A DNA stretch of 27,328 nt, taken from the NCBI GenBank assembly GCA_016218485.1, contig JACRDY010000038.1, positions 1 to 27,328 on the forward strand. Direction: 5' to 3'. This document shows positions 1 to 6,820 of the stretch, piece by piece (the stretch's first letter is position 1; each line of letters begins with the position of its first letter). The translations under genes and the position numbers were made by a program. Source of the stretch: Candidatus Falkowiibacteriota bacterium (GTDB taxonomy: Bacteria > Patescibacteriota > Patescibacteriia > JACRDY01). The notes beneath the pieces were generated by a model. That model was not told the origin of the DNA and made no database searches. It saw only the letters and a list, made by a program, of their open reading frames with translations.

Positions 1-1038
1 GCTTTTGCTACTGGACAATTTACGCTCACGGCAATTCAGCGCAAAATGTTTTCTCTTGGCTTGGTTGGCAAAACAGGCAAACCTTTGCACCTCGCCAGTA
101 TTGAACATATTTTGAAAAATCCTTTTTACTACGGATATTTTCAATATCGTGGCGAGGTGCATCAAGGTTCGCACAAGCCAATGAGTTCAAAGAAACTTTT
201 TGATCAAATTCAAGTAGCACGTATAACGAATGGAAAACCCCGCAAAAAGCGAGGACCAAAGAATTTTCAGTTTTTAGGTTTCGCTACTTGTGGGATGTGC
301 GGATATGCGATTACCGCCGAACGGCACATCAAGAAAAGCGGACTCAAATTTATTTACTATCGTTGCACCCACAAGGGCAAAACTATTCAATGCACTGAAA
401 ACCACTTTTTGCGGGAAGAAGTTTTAACTGAACAAGTGAAAAATCTTTGTCAAAAATTTTCTTTGCCCGATGAGTGGCGTGAAAAATTTTTAGCAAAACT
501 TGAAAGCGAGAACAAGGAATCCCGCCACTCATCAGACCTTTTCGCTCAAAATCTACGCGATAGTATTTCCGCCATTAAAACACGGCTTGAGCGACTTACA
601 GACGCATACCTTGACGAGGCGTTGGAACTTGTCGAGCATCAAGAGAAAAAGAATGTTTTAATGGCGGAAAAGAAAACAGTTGAGGAGAAATTATCTGATT
701 TTGAGCGCAAAGGTAATCATTGGCTCGAACTCATGCGAAACTGGATTATTGAAGCCAACCAAGCCGGAAATCTCATTAAACAAGAAAATCTTTCGGGGAT
801 GAAAGATTTTCTTGTAGACATCGGCTCGAACCGCCGCGTAGCGGCGGGAATGCTCTTGGCGGAATTCAAAACCCCCTGGAATTTCTTGGTGGAAACCAAT
901 GCCGAGGGGCGAAGCCGCGAGGCAACTTCTTCGGCAAATCTGAAATGGTGGACCCGAGCAGACTCGAACCGCTTACCTCTCCGATGTCCATCAGTCAGCA
1001 GCTATTGCGCGTCGTTAATAATGTTTCGAATGATTTGA
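1..1038 (+). CDS. Large serine recombinase, C-terminal part (5' end outside window)
   Basis: The frame is open from base 1, so the N-terminal catalytic domain lies upstream of the window. What is visible is the end of the recombinase domain (SIEHILKNPFYYGYFQYRG, the usual 'L.NP.Y.G...y.g' signature), then a zinc ribbon (CGMCGY at about 284-301, later YYRC and a further Cys), then a long charged coiled coil (about 540-720). This is the domain order of large serine integrases of mobile elements. The last 30 or so residues (WWTRADSNRLPLRCP...) are not recombinase-like: they are translation through a tRNA 3'-half remnant read antisense, and the stop lies inside the neighbouring DUF302 gene. The natural C-terminus was therefore probably altered by recombination at the site. 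Confidence 0.9.
   Translation, partial: AFATGQFTLTAIQRKMFSLGLVGKTGKPLHLASIEHILKNPFYYGYFQYRGEVHQGSHKPMSSKKLFDQIQVARITNGKPRKKRGPKNFQFLGFATCGMCGYAITAERHIKKSGLKFIYYRCTHKGKTIQCTENHFLREEVLTEQVKNLCQKFSLPDEWREKFLAKLESENKESRHSSDLFAQNLRDSISAIKTRLERLTDAYLDEALELVEHQEKKNVLMAEKKTVEEKLSDFERKGNHWLELMRNWIIEANQAGNLIKQENLSGMKDFLVDIGSNRRVAAGMLLAEFKTPWNFLVETNAEGRSREATSSANLKWWTRADSNRLPLRCPSVSSYCASLIMFRMI
946..992 (-). other. tRNA 3'-half remnant, att-like site 1
   Basis: Read on the minus strand this is the 3' half of a tRNA: the right half of an anticodon-type stem, a T-arm with GGTTCGAGTC whose five stem pairs all form, a 3' acceptor strand CGGGTCC, A73 and an encoded CCA (946-948). No D-arm or 5' acceptor strand is present. 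It shares the core CTCCGATG (979-986) and the T-arm with the copy at 2125-2177, as direct repeats. It overlaps the 3' end of the serine recombinase, which is what an attachment site left by integration into a tRNA gene would look like. The att role is inferred. Confidence 0.6.
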
Positions 1039-1406
1039 TCAATTTCTTTCGGCCGTTCACCAAAGTCGGCTTGCGGAAAAAATTGCGGCAGAACAATCGG
1101 GCGCATACCCGAAATAAACGTTTGCCCGTCTTGCGTATACACATTTATCTTGCAGGGAAGGCAAAGACCGATGTTAATATCAATATTCAAAAATTCATTG
1201 GCAAATTTTGCACTGCAAAATTCAACAATGTTAAAAGGTTCTCTGGTAAAATTTTTCTCGGCTAACGTTTTTTGCACATCATGAATATGCAAGACCCGCA
1301 TGCCGGCTTTGGCGATTGCGTCTTGTACACTCTGAACTGCTTCATAGAAAGTTTTCGTCGTCGTGGTGGTGTAATCGAATTCCATATTTTTTGAAAATAG
1401 TTTCAT
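1002..1406 (-). CDS. DUF302 domain protein
   Basis: A 134-residue protein matching the DUF302 (TT1751-like) family by pattern: an N-terminal helix region (TFYEAVQSVQDAIAKAGMRVLHIHDV), then FNIVEFCSAKFANEFLNID, then the conserved IGLCLPCKINVY strand followed by a DG turn. Length is normal for a single-domain member. The biochemical role of the family is unclear. Its ATG overlaps the stop of the upstream methyltransferase (ATGA), so the two were probably co-transcribed. Its 3' end meets the serine recombinase tail to tail and overlaps it by 37 bases, which again suggests the recombinase end is not native. Confidence 0.8.
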   Translation of the reverse strand: MKLFSKNMEFDYTTTTTKTFYEAVQSVQDAIAKAGMRVLHIHDVQKTLAEKNFTREPFNIVEFCSAKFANEFLNIDINIGLCLPCKINVYTQDGQTFISGMRPIVLPQFFPQADFGERPKEIDQIIRNIINDAQ

Positions 1407-2102
1407 ACTTTCTTACAGACATAGACACTATAGCACGTCTCGGCGGTGAGTTGCGTTTCTACCAGAGACAATCCGACCTCTTGCAGTATTCTCCTATAGA
1501 ATTTGTCACTCCAAAAGTAATCGGTAAATGTCTGGTCAGCCCCAATAATTCCAGTAAGAACCGGATCACCATTTTTCAGATTTTGTTTTTGTGATTCTGT
1601 GAGAAGACATTTGAATTGATCCGAGTCAGTTACATATCCTGCTGGTGTACAGGTGAGGAAAACAATAATCCCTTGGGCGGTTATCACCCTCTTGAGTTGT
1701 AAGGATTTTACGTATTTCCCCCTCTGTTGGGATTTCAAGCAACACGATGCCGGAGAATGCTAAGTCAAACGAGCTGTCTTTGAATGGCAGAGTGCCACTC
1801 GAGATCAATTGGTAAGACACACCCGGCATCTCTTGTTGCCCTGCTTTTTTGAGCATTGCCTCGGCAACATCAACGCCGATGACTTTTTCTAGACCTATTT
1901 GTTTTAAAAATCGTGTGGATCGGCCAGTTCCGGAGCCGTAATTAAGTGCGATTCTGGCTTGGTGACAGTATTTTTTTATCAATTTTTCTGTTGCTGCGTA
2001 GGCGATGCCTTGCCGGGTATCTAATCCTAAACCCAATGCGGCATAAAAATCGGGGGATATGCCAGCGCCTTTTGGTGAATTATTTTCAAGTGCGTTGGCC
2101 AT
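1403..2102 (-). pseudogene. Class I SAM-dependent methyltransferase, frameshifted
   Basis: Two reading frames together give one Rossmann methyltransferase. The first (from ATG at 2102, MANALENN) has motif I as LNYGSGTGRSTRF, the acidic strand VIGVDVAEAM, and DLAFSGIVLLEIP. The second continues with LKRVITAQGIIVFLTCTP through to a C-terminal YSVYVCKKV. The switch falls near 1694-1700. Restoring two bases after ACA would give a smooth join of the type ILTELKRVI, so a 2-base deletion is the simplest model. The methylated substrate cannot be told. A longer start at 2183 only reads through the tRNA remnant, so I take 2102. The gene could be a real pseudogene or an assembly error. Confidence 0.75.
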
Positions 2103-2124
2103 AATAAATATTTTGGCTGTAATT

Positions 2125-2177
2125 TGGTTGACTATAGCGGACTCGAACCGGTCACCTCTCCGATGGACATCGGAGCG
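2125..2177 (-). other. tRNA 3'-half remnant, att-like site 2 with palindromic core
   Basis: On the minus strand this reads as an anticodon-type hairpin, a T-arm (GGTTCGAGTC), a 3' acceptor strand ATAGTCA, A73 and encoded CCA (2125-2127). The 5' half is missing, and one T-stem pair is a C-C mismatch. The core at 2158-2175 is a perfect palindrome, CTCCGATG-GA-CATCGGAG, with a 2-base centre. Serine recombinases cut at a 2-base centre between near-symmetric half-sites. The loop is an even number of bases, which a working tRNA would not have. I read it as a recombination scar or attachment site. Confidence 0.6.
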
Positions 2178-2186
2178 CGGCATTTA

Positions 2187-2284
2187 CCCCGCACCCTTTG
2201 GACTCGGGGAGAATCGAACTCCCAACCTCTGCCTTGCAAAGGCATTGCTCTACCAATTGAGCTACGAGCCCAGAGGGTGCGGGG
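2187..2284. repeat. 11-bp inverted repeat enclosing tRNA-Ala
   Basis: CCCCGCACCCT at 2187-2197 and its exact complement AGGGTGCGGGG at 2274-2284 sit one and two bases outside the tRNA ends. In the precursor transcript the leader and trailer would pair and nearly continue the acceptor stem. Confidence 0.85.
2199..2271 (-). tRNA. tRNA-Ala (anticodon TGC)
   Basis: A full 73-base cloverleaf on the minus strand. The acceptor stem is GGGCTCG/CGAGTCC with one G-T pair. The D-arm is GCTC..GAGC, the anticodon loop is TTTGCAA with TGC at the Ala position, and the T-arm is GGGAG-TTCGATT-CTCCC. The discriminator base is A and CCA is not encoded. The first anticodon-stem pair (A27-G43) is mismatched but the other four form. 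A strong promoter lies about 40 bases upstream. Confidence 0.95.
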
Positions 2285-2314
2285 CCAGATGAACTATGGG
2301 TCTATATCCCCCGT

Positions 2315-2343
2315 AATATAATTTAATTTAAGCCAAAAGTCAA
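2315..2343 (-). promoter_or_regulatory. Sigma70-type promoter for tRNA-Ala
   Basis: On the minus strand: TTGACT (2338-2343), a 17-base spacer, TATATT (2315-2320). The predicted transcript starts near 2308 and has a leader of about 37 bases that includes the CCCCGCACCCT arm. Confidence 0.7.
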
Positions 2344-2430
2344 TCAGTTTAGAAAAAATTCATTTTTATTTTAGGTTTTTTTCATCATAGATTTTGTAGG
2401 ATCAATATACTAATTCATCACTACAAAACT

Positions 2431-4275
2431 ATGCTCGGGAAAATTTTTTCATTCATTTTCGGCGTGGCGCTGTCAGCCGGTTTATTCTTGGCCGTGGGGA
2501 CACTGCGCGCTGAAGTCACAACGCCGTGCGACTGCGCCTGCCAGTGCCAGAATCAGGTTAATACTAATCAGAGCGTGCCACCACCACCAATCTGCCAGAA
2601 CTTAGACCTGCGCCTGAATGAGCTGGTGTCTGACCCGGTCAGCGGTGGCAGCGAGTGGATTGAATTTTTCAATATCGGTAACGGTACCATTGACCTGAAA
2701 GATTGGACCGTGGAAGACGGCTCGGGCCGTAAGACCAGTTTGAGCGGTTCACTCGGCGCTAAAGGTTTGAGCACAGTAACTAAGCCCTCCGGCGCGCTGA
2801 ATAACAGCGGCGACATTGTTATCCTCAAGTGCGCGGACACGGTGGTTGATACGGTAACGTACGGCGACTGGGATGATGGCAATACCAGCGACAACGCGGT
2901 CGCGGCGGTTGATCCGTATTCACTGGCGCGTGTTCAGGACGGCGTTGACACCGGCAGTGACATTGACGACTGGCGCGTAACACAGACGCCGACCAAAGGC
3001 AGTTTTAATAGCATCACGGCGCTGGCGAGCGAGGATGAACCGGCTTCAATCCCCACTGAAGAGAGTATGCTGAGTCAACCTAGTGATACTGCCTCAGAGA
3101 CTTCCGCAGCGCCGGAGCCGATTGATTATAGTAATAGTATTATTATCAATGAAGTCTTACCCAATCCAGTTGGCGCGGACACCACGGAAGAATTTATTGA
3201 ACTCAAAAACATCAGCACCGCGGGAATCGACTTGGCCGGCTGGCAGGTGGCTGACGCGGCCAAGCCCTATACTATCGCGGCCGGTGATTTCGCCACCACG
3301 AACGTGGCAGCGGGCGGGTTGTTTTTGATTCGGCGGGAGGTGAGCGGTATCGCGCTGAATAACAGTGGCACGGAAGAGGTCTTTCTTTTCAGTCCGGATG
3401 GGGCAGAGCAGGATCATCTGACGTACAGCGGTACCGTGGCTGAAGGCAGCAGCTATAGCCGCACGGCCGACGGCTTTGTTTGGACGCCGGACGCCACGCC
3501 GGGCCAGGAGAATATTGTCTTTGATGTCACCACCGAGAATACTGGCGAGGACGCGGTTCCCGTTGAGAATGCCGCTGATGGCTTAGTTATCGCTACTGTT
3601 GATACCATTAGCACCGTGCCGAGCGGCGAGAGCGTGCGCGTGCGGGGAACCGTGGCGGTCGAGCCGGGCGTATTGGGCACGCAAATTATGTACCTGCAGA
3701 ACCCGAATATCCAGATTTATTTTTACAAAAAAGACTGGCCGGCGCTCGCGTTGGGCGACTTCGTCCAGGTGACTGGCGAAATGTCGGAGAGTAAGGGGGA
3801 GCCGCGGATTAAGATTTCGGCCACGGAGGACATTGTTGTGTTGAGCCACGGACAGAGTTTGTCAGCGCAGACGGTTGAAGAACTGGGTGAAGGTCTGGAG
3901 GGCAGTCTCGTCACTGTCAGCGGGCAATTCACCGAGCGCAAGAGTAATACGTTGTGGCTGGACACGGGTCAAGCCGAGGTGGTGGTGTACCTCAAGACAT
4001 CTACCGGCATTAAGGCGCCGGGGTTTCTGCCAGGCACTCGCATTCAGGTCACGGGTATTGTCAGTCAAAATGATGACACGTATCAGCTGCTGCCGCGGGA
4101 TCAGGAGGATTTTGTGTTGTTAGAGAATGAGACAAAAGTGTTGGGGGTGAGTACGGAAAAGCCGGCCGCTCATACACAGTATGCGTATGGCTGGTTTTTG
4201 ATTATTGGAGGCTTGGGAGCGGCGGGGTGGTTTATGTATCGGAGGATGGGGTCTTCGGCGGATCATAGCGCCTGA
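2431..4275 (+). CDS. Secreted, membrane-anchored lamin-tail-domain protein with OB-fold domains
   Basis: A 614-residue surface protein. Residues 1-27 are a signal peptide (KIFSFIFGVALSAGLFLAV). Next is a short Cys cluster, CDCACQC at 33-39. Two lamin-tail (LTD) domains follow: the first from about 59 (LRLNELVSDP... EWIEFFNIG... IDLKDWTVED), the second from about 236 (IIINEVLPNP... EEFIELKNIS... IDLAGWQVAD). From about 385 to 560 there are two beta-rich OB-fold-like modules with VRVRGTVAVEPG, VQVTGEM, and later VTVSGQF and IQVTGIVSQ. A C-terminal membrane helix (about 585-603) ends in RRMG, so the protein is anchored with its domains outside. LTD domains are common in large secreted bacterial proteins; the ligand is unknown. 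TATACT at 2406-2411 may be its -10 box. No Shine-Dalgarno is seen. Confidence 0.85.
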   Translation: MLGKIFSFIFGVALSAGLFLAVGTLRAEVTTPCDCACQCQNQVNTNQSVPPPPICQNLDLRLNELVSDPVSGGSEWIEFFNIGNGTIDLKDWTVEDGSGRKTSLSGSLGAKGLSTVTKPSGALNNSGDIVILKCADTVVDTVTYGDWDDGNTSDNAVAAVDPYSLARVQDGVDTGSDIDDWRVTQTPTKGSFNSITALASEDEPASIPTEESMLSQPSDTASETSAAPEPIDYSNSIIINEVLPNPVGADTTEEFIELKNISTAGIDLAGWQVADAAKPYTIAAGDFATTNVAAGGLFLIRREVSGIALNNSGTEEVFLFSPDGAEQDHLTYSGTVAEGSSYSRTADGFVWTPDATPGQENIVFDVTTENTGEDAVPVENAADGLVIATVDTISTVPSGESVRVRGTVAVEPGVLGTQIMYLQNPNIQIYFYKKDWPALALGDFVQVTGEMSESKGEPRIKISATEDIVVLSHGQSLSAQTVEELGEGLEGSLVTVSGQFTERKSNTLWLDTGQAEVVVYLKTSTGIKAPGFLPGTRIQVTGIVSQNDDTYQLLPRDQEDFVLLENETKVLGVSTEKPAAHTQYAYGWFLIIGGLGAAGWFMYRRMGSSADHSA

Positions 4276-4290
4276 TATAAAAAGGTTAAC

Positions 4291-4370
4291 CATCCCAAAT
4301 CCAAAAATAAGAATGACAAATTTTTAATGTCAAATGACAAGTCAATATCTAATGTCTAATATCAAATACT
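4291..4370 (+). repeat. Left heptamer-phased inverted repeat of the four-helix-bundle unit
   Basis: Contains 4304-4346, a 43-base stretch whose exact reverse complement is at 4759-4801. The inner part continues as 7-base units of the type TAATGTC, TAATATC, right up to the start codon at 4371. Confidence 0.85.
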
Positions 4371-4718
4371 ATGAATTATGATTTAGAGGATAGAACTGCT
4401 ACATTTGGTCAGACAGTAATAGTGTTGGTCAGCAAAATACCACATACTATTATTAATAACTCACTGATTGATCAGTTAGTTCGTTCAGCTACAAGCGTCG
4501 GGGCGAATTACATGGAGGCTGATAGTGCCAGTTCAAAGAAAGATTTTAGATATAAAATTAGTATCTGTAAAAAAGAGGCTAAGGAATCAATACATTGGTT
4601 GAGAATGGTGGCGGTAGCTAATCAAAAATATAGGAATGAGTGCCAGCTATTATGCCAGGAGGCTCATGAATTAGTTCTTATTTTTTCAGCCATTCTCCGC
4701 CATAAACCTTCAGCATAA
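4371..4718 (+). CDS. Four helix bundle protein (S23 / 23S rRNA intervening-sequence family)
   Basis: A 115-residue all-helical protein with the family's typical features: an opening RTATFGQTVIVLVSKIP, the core LIDQLVRSATSVGANYMEA, then KKDFRYKISICKKEAKESIHWLRMV and a C-terminal helix LCQEAHELVLIFSAIL. Members were first noticed as ORFs in intervening sequences of 23S rRNA genes, and free-standing copies are frequent in environmental genomes. This copy is not in an rRNA gene, but it sits between long inverted repeats (43 bp exact). The repeat reaches the start codon on the left and begins about 12 bases past the stop on the right. The whole 4291-4817 unit looks like a transposable cassette. 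The biochemical function of the family is not established. Confidence 0.88.
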   Translation: MNYDLEDRTATFGQTVIVLVSKIPHTIINNSLIDQLVRSATSVGANYMEADSASSKKDFRYKISICKKEAKESIHWLRMVAVANQKYRNECQLLCQEAHELVLIFSAILRHKPSA

Positions 4719-4730
4719 TTTGAGGTTTTT

Positions 4731-4817
4731 ATTAGGCATTAGGTATTAGTAATTTGGCATTGACTTGTCATTTGACATTAAAAATTTGTCATTCTTATTT
4801 TGGGATTTTGGATTTTT
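4731..4817 (-). repeat. Right heptamer-phased inverted repeat of the four-helix-bundle unit
   Basis: Holds the exact 43-base complement (4759-4801) of the left repeat. On the plus strand it reads mostly as 7-base units beginning ATT (ATTAGGC, ATTAGGT and so on, with one interruption). Confidence 0.85.
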
Positions 4818-4854
4818 ACTATTACCTCTGTCCCGCCCCCATGTCCCGCCCCCA

Positions 4855-4883
4855 TTGACAGGAAATTCCTTCTATGCTATTAT
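4855..4883 (+). promoter_or_regulatory. Strong sigma70-type promoter of the cold-shock gene
   Basis: A perfect -35 TTGACA (4855-4860), a 17-base spacer and TATTAT (4878-4883). Just upstream, TGTCCCGCCCCCA is repeated twice in tandem. The predicted start near 4890 gives a leader of about 87 bases. Confidence 0.85.
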
Positions 4884-4931
4884 GTTCGCACATGCAAAAA
4901 GTTTGCCCTAACGTAGAAAAGAGTCGAGTTT

Positions 4932-4953
4932 CTGCAAAGGCGTAGTTTTGCAG
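4932..4953 (+). promoter_or_regulatory. Leader hairpin of the cold-shock mRNA
   Basis: CTGCAAA (4932-4938) pairs exactly with TTTGCAG (4947-4953) inside the 5' UTR. Cold-shock genes often have structured, temperature-responsive leaders; such a role here is inferred. Confidence 0.5.
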
Positions 4954-4976
4954 TTTAATTTACTCAATTTCTACCT

Positions 4977-5177
4977 ATGAATGGTAAAATTAAGACTCTG
5001 ACCGGTAAGGGATTTGGCTTCATTACTTCTGAAGACAACCCGGATAAAGACCTCTTTTTCCACACTTCCGGTCTGAACGGCGTGGCTTTTGACCAGCTGC
5101 AGGAAGGTGACGCTGTCACTTTCGATGTAGAGCAGTCTGATAAGGGCCCGCGCGCGGTCAACGTGACCCGCGTCTAA
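4977..5177 (+). CDS. Cold-shock protein (CspA family)
   Basis: A 66-residue single cold-shock domain, the normal length for the family. The RNA-binding motifs are RNP1 as KGFGFIT and RNP2 as LFFHTS. The protein ends with the usual GPRAVNVTRV strand. It should bind single-stranded nucleic acid and melt mRNA structure in the cytoplasm. It is a single-gene unit: its own strong promoter, a leader of about 87 bases and an intrinsic terminator 19 bases after the stop. There is no clear Shine-Dalgarno before the ATG (TTTCTACCT). Confidence 0.97.
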   Translation: MNGKIKTLTGKGFGFITSEDNPDKDLFFHTSGLNGVAFDQLQEGDAVTFDVEQSDKGPRAVNVTRV

Positions 5178-5195
5178 CCGTTCCCTCGTCTCTCT

Positions 5196-5225
5196 AAAAA
5201 GACCCTCCGAAAAGGGGGTCTTTTT
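5196..5225 (+). terminator. Intrinsic terminator of the cold-shock gene
   Basis: AAAAAGACCC pairs with GGGTCTTTTT around a short loop, ending in a T-run. The flanking A and T tracts would let it work in both directions. Confidence 0.9.
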
Positions 5226-5240
5226 GTTTTGGGTGGGGTT

Positions 5241-5249
5241 TGGTATAAT
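5241..5249 (+). promoter_or_regulatory. Candidate extended -10 promoter
   Basis: TGGTATAAT is a perfect -10 with an upstream TG. No good -35 is seen. It could drive the AT-rich nuclease unit that starts at 5396. Confidence 0.4.
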
Positions 5250-5364
5250 GGTAGTGGGCCTAGTTAGGGGTCTTTTTTATTTGTATTTAAATACTAATTT
5301 TTGTTTTTAACTGACATCTAAATAATTATAAATTTTCTCTCGACAGTATCTGAAATTTGTTCTA

Positions 5365-5399
5365 CCATATATCTATAATTATCTAACTAAGATATATGG
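5365..5399. promoter_or_regulatory. Operator-like inverted repeat over a start codon
   Basis: CCATATATCT (5365-5374) and AGATATATGG (5390-5399) are exact complements 15 bases apart. The right arm contains the ATG of the nuclease gene, and a TATAAT lies at 5374-5379 between the arms. This layout suits a repressor site or an mRNA hairpin hiding the start. Confidence 0.5.
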
Positions 5400-5871
5400 C
5401 TAAAATAAAAACAATTTCAGATAAATTGGCAAAAAGAAAATGCGCTGAATGGCTAGAAAAAAATGGATTTAATAGTTTAGGATTAGCTAAAAATAGTAGT
5501 TGCGATTTGATTGGGAAAAAAGATGGTCAAAAATATTTTATTGAGGTAAAATATTCATCTAAAGACGATGGCAATTTTTTTGGCACGGTTATGCTAACAG
5601 AAATGTTTCAATAAACAATAAAAATAATTACTTATTTTTAGTATGTAGGAGTAAAGATGAGAATATAAATAATTGGTTTTTTAAATTACTTAATGTGAGC
5701 GACTTTTTAAAATGCTGCACTCTTACTACTCCTATTTTTCATTATCACTTATACCCAGGACAAAATGATAATTTGACTATTCCAAAATTCAAGGAAAATA
5801 CTATGGTTGCTTCACAAAAGTTAATAATAGAAATGTGGGATGATTTTAAAAAATGGAAAAATAAATCCTAA
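5396..5871 (+). pseudogene. PD-(D/E)xK-like nuclease (DUF3883/Mrr-like), frameshifted
   Basis: The first frame gives 72 residues: a helix (KLAKRKCAEWLEKNGF), then CDLIGKKDGQKYFIEVKYSSK. This matches the D...ExK core of restriction-endonuclease-like folds, here D then E-V-K. It stops at 5612-5614. In another frame the sequence then continues without a break to 5871: NNKNNYLFLVCRSKDENINNWF... ending DDFKKWKNKS. LFLVCRS looks like the expected next core strand. One missing base near 5607-5612 would restore a protein of about 158 residues. Strongly AT-rich compared with its neighbours, so probably acquired. The function (restriction or defence) is inferred only from the fold. Confidence 0.6.
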
Positions 5872-5875
5872 AAGT

Positions 5876-6091
5876 ATGAAATATTTTCTAACTAAATATG
5901 AAACCATTACGAGAACTGAAAAAGTTCAGTATGAAATTGAGATTCCTAAAAATATTAAAGGTAAGAGAAAATATGCGGATAATCAAATTCAAGAAAACAA
6001 CTATCAATCCCATAAAGTATTAGATGTCGTTGATAGTGAACTAATTGATGAGGAAACTATTGATTTTAGAACAAAAATGATAAGGAACTAA
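5876..6091 (+). CDS. Unknown small protein following the nuclease
   Basis: A 71-residue protein if started at ATG 5876, four bases after the nuclease stop, which suits translational coupling. A longer start at 5840 would overlap the nuclease. The sequence is charged and rich in Lys, Glu and Asn (KYETITRTEKVQYEIEIPKN; later SHKVLDVVDSELIDEETIDF). There is no signal peptide, no membrane helix and no motif I recognise. The base composition is AT-rich like the nuclease gene, so the two probably arrived together. About 140 bases after it contain no gene I can support. Confidence 0.5.
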   Translation: MKYFLTKYETITRTEKVQYEIEIPKNIKGKRKYADNQIQENNYQSHKVLDVVDSELIDEETIDFRTKMIRN

Positions 6092-6234
6092 AATCTAAAC
6101 GTATGGTAGTAAAAACTTTTGCTGACAGAAAAAATAGTAATGGTAATACTGGTAAGTATCGTAATGGGATTACACACCAATCAAAACTTTTATAGATAGG
6201 CTGTATTTCGGAATAATTTTAATTACTAGTTTTT

Positions 6235-6777
6235 ATGCCCCTAGCCTTCCCCAAAGACCTCCTCATCATTGACTTTGAAGCGTCTCTGGGTGACGCGCCC
6301 AATACCGAACCGGTGCAGCTCGGGGCGGTCCTATTGGATAAAACCACGCTTGCAGAAAAGAAAAACTTTGTCAGCTGGATTCGGGCTGATTTGTCTAGCG
6401 TGCCACCGGAAAAATTAGCGAAAAAGGGTTTTGACCCAGAAACAATACTTAATGCTCCTACTGCGTCAGAAGTCGCCGGTAAATTTGTAGAATGCTTTGG
6501 CAAAGACTATTTTCTGGCTTCTTGGGCAGCTGGCTTGGATTGGGCGCTATTCAAAGGGCTGATGCGTTCGGCAGATATTAGTCCCAAAGAATTTGATTAT
6601 CATGTCTATGATCTATGGCCGGTAGCGTATACGTATTTACTGGAACGGGGCTACGCCGGCTCTTGGCGATCAGAGGTAATGTTTCAAGAATTTGGATTAC
6701 CATCACGCGGAGCGCATGACGCGCTGGAAGACTGCCGCCATGCCGCTCAAGTGCTGCGGAAAATTTTAGAAAAATAA
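6235..6777 (+). CDS. DnaQ-like 3'-5' exonuclease (DEDDh)
   Basis: A 180-residue single-domain exonuclease. Exo I is IIDFEAS (D13, E15), Exo II lies in SWAAGLDWALF (D102), and Exo III is HDALEDCRHA (H161, D166), which gives the DEDDh set of metal and base residues. Such proteins remove 3' nucleotides from DNA or RNA as proofreading subunits, RNase T or oligoribonuclease-like enzymes; which of these applies cannot be decided here. There is no polymerase or helicase domain. GC content returns to the level of the rest of the window after the AT-rich island. A RecB-like nuclease follows 43 bases later in the same direction, so a shared DNA-processing role is possible. Confidence 0.9.
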   Translation: MPLAFPKDLLIIDFEASLGDAPNTEPVQLGAVLLDKTTLAEKKNFVSWIRADLSSVPPEKLAKKGFDPETILNAPTASEVAGKFVECFGKDYFLASWAAGLDWALFKGLMRSADISPKEFDYHVYDLWPVAYTYLLERGYAGSWRSEVMFQEFGLPSRGAHDALEDCRHAAQVLRKILEK

Positions 6778-6779
6778 TA

Positions 6780-6804
6780 CCTACCTACGCTACGCTTCGG
6801 TAGG
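6780..6804. repeat. Short palindrome between two nuclease genes
   Basis: CCTACC (6780-6785) pairs with GGTAGG (6799-6804), with TACGC repeated inside the loop (TACGCTACGC). It begins two bases after the exonuclease stop. REP-like; there is no T-run, so it is a poor terminator. Confidence 0.55.
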
Positions 6805-6820
6805 CAGGCACCCCAAATAT

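Noticed and set aside
945..1265. Plus-strand ORF of 106 residues
   Set aside because: It is antisense to the DUF302 gene and begins in the tRNA remnant; no family pattern.
2125..2177. Functional second tRNA next to tRNA-Ala
   Set aside because: Only the 3' half exists, the anticodon-type hairpin has an even loop, and one T-stem pair fails.
6103..6195. 30-residue ORF after the AT-rich small gene
   Set aside because: No ribosome site, no recognisable pattern, and the length is expected by chance in AT-rich DNA.
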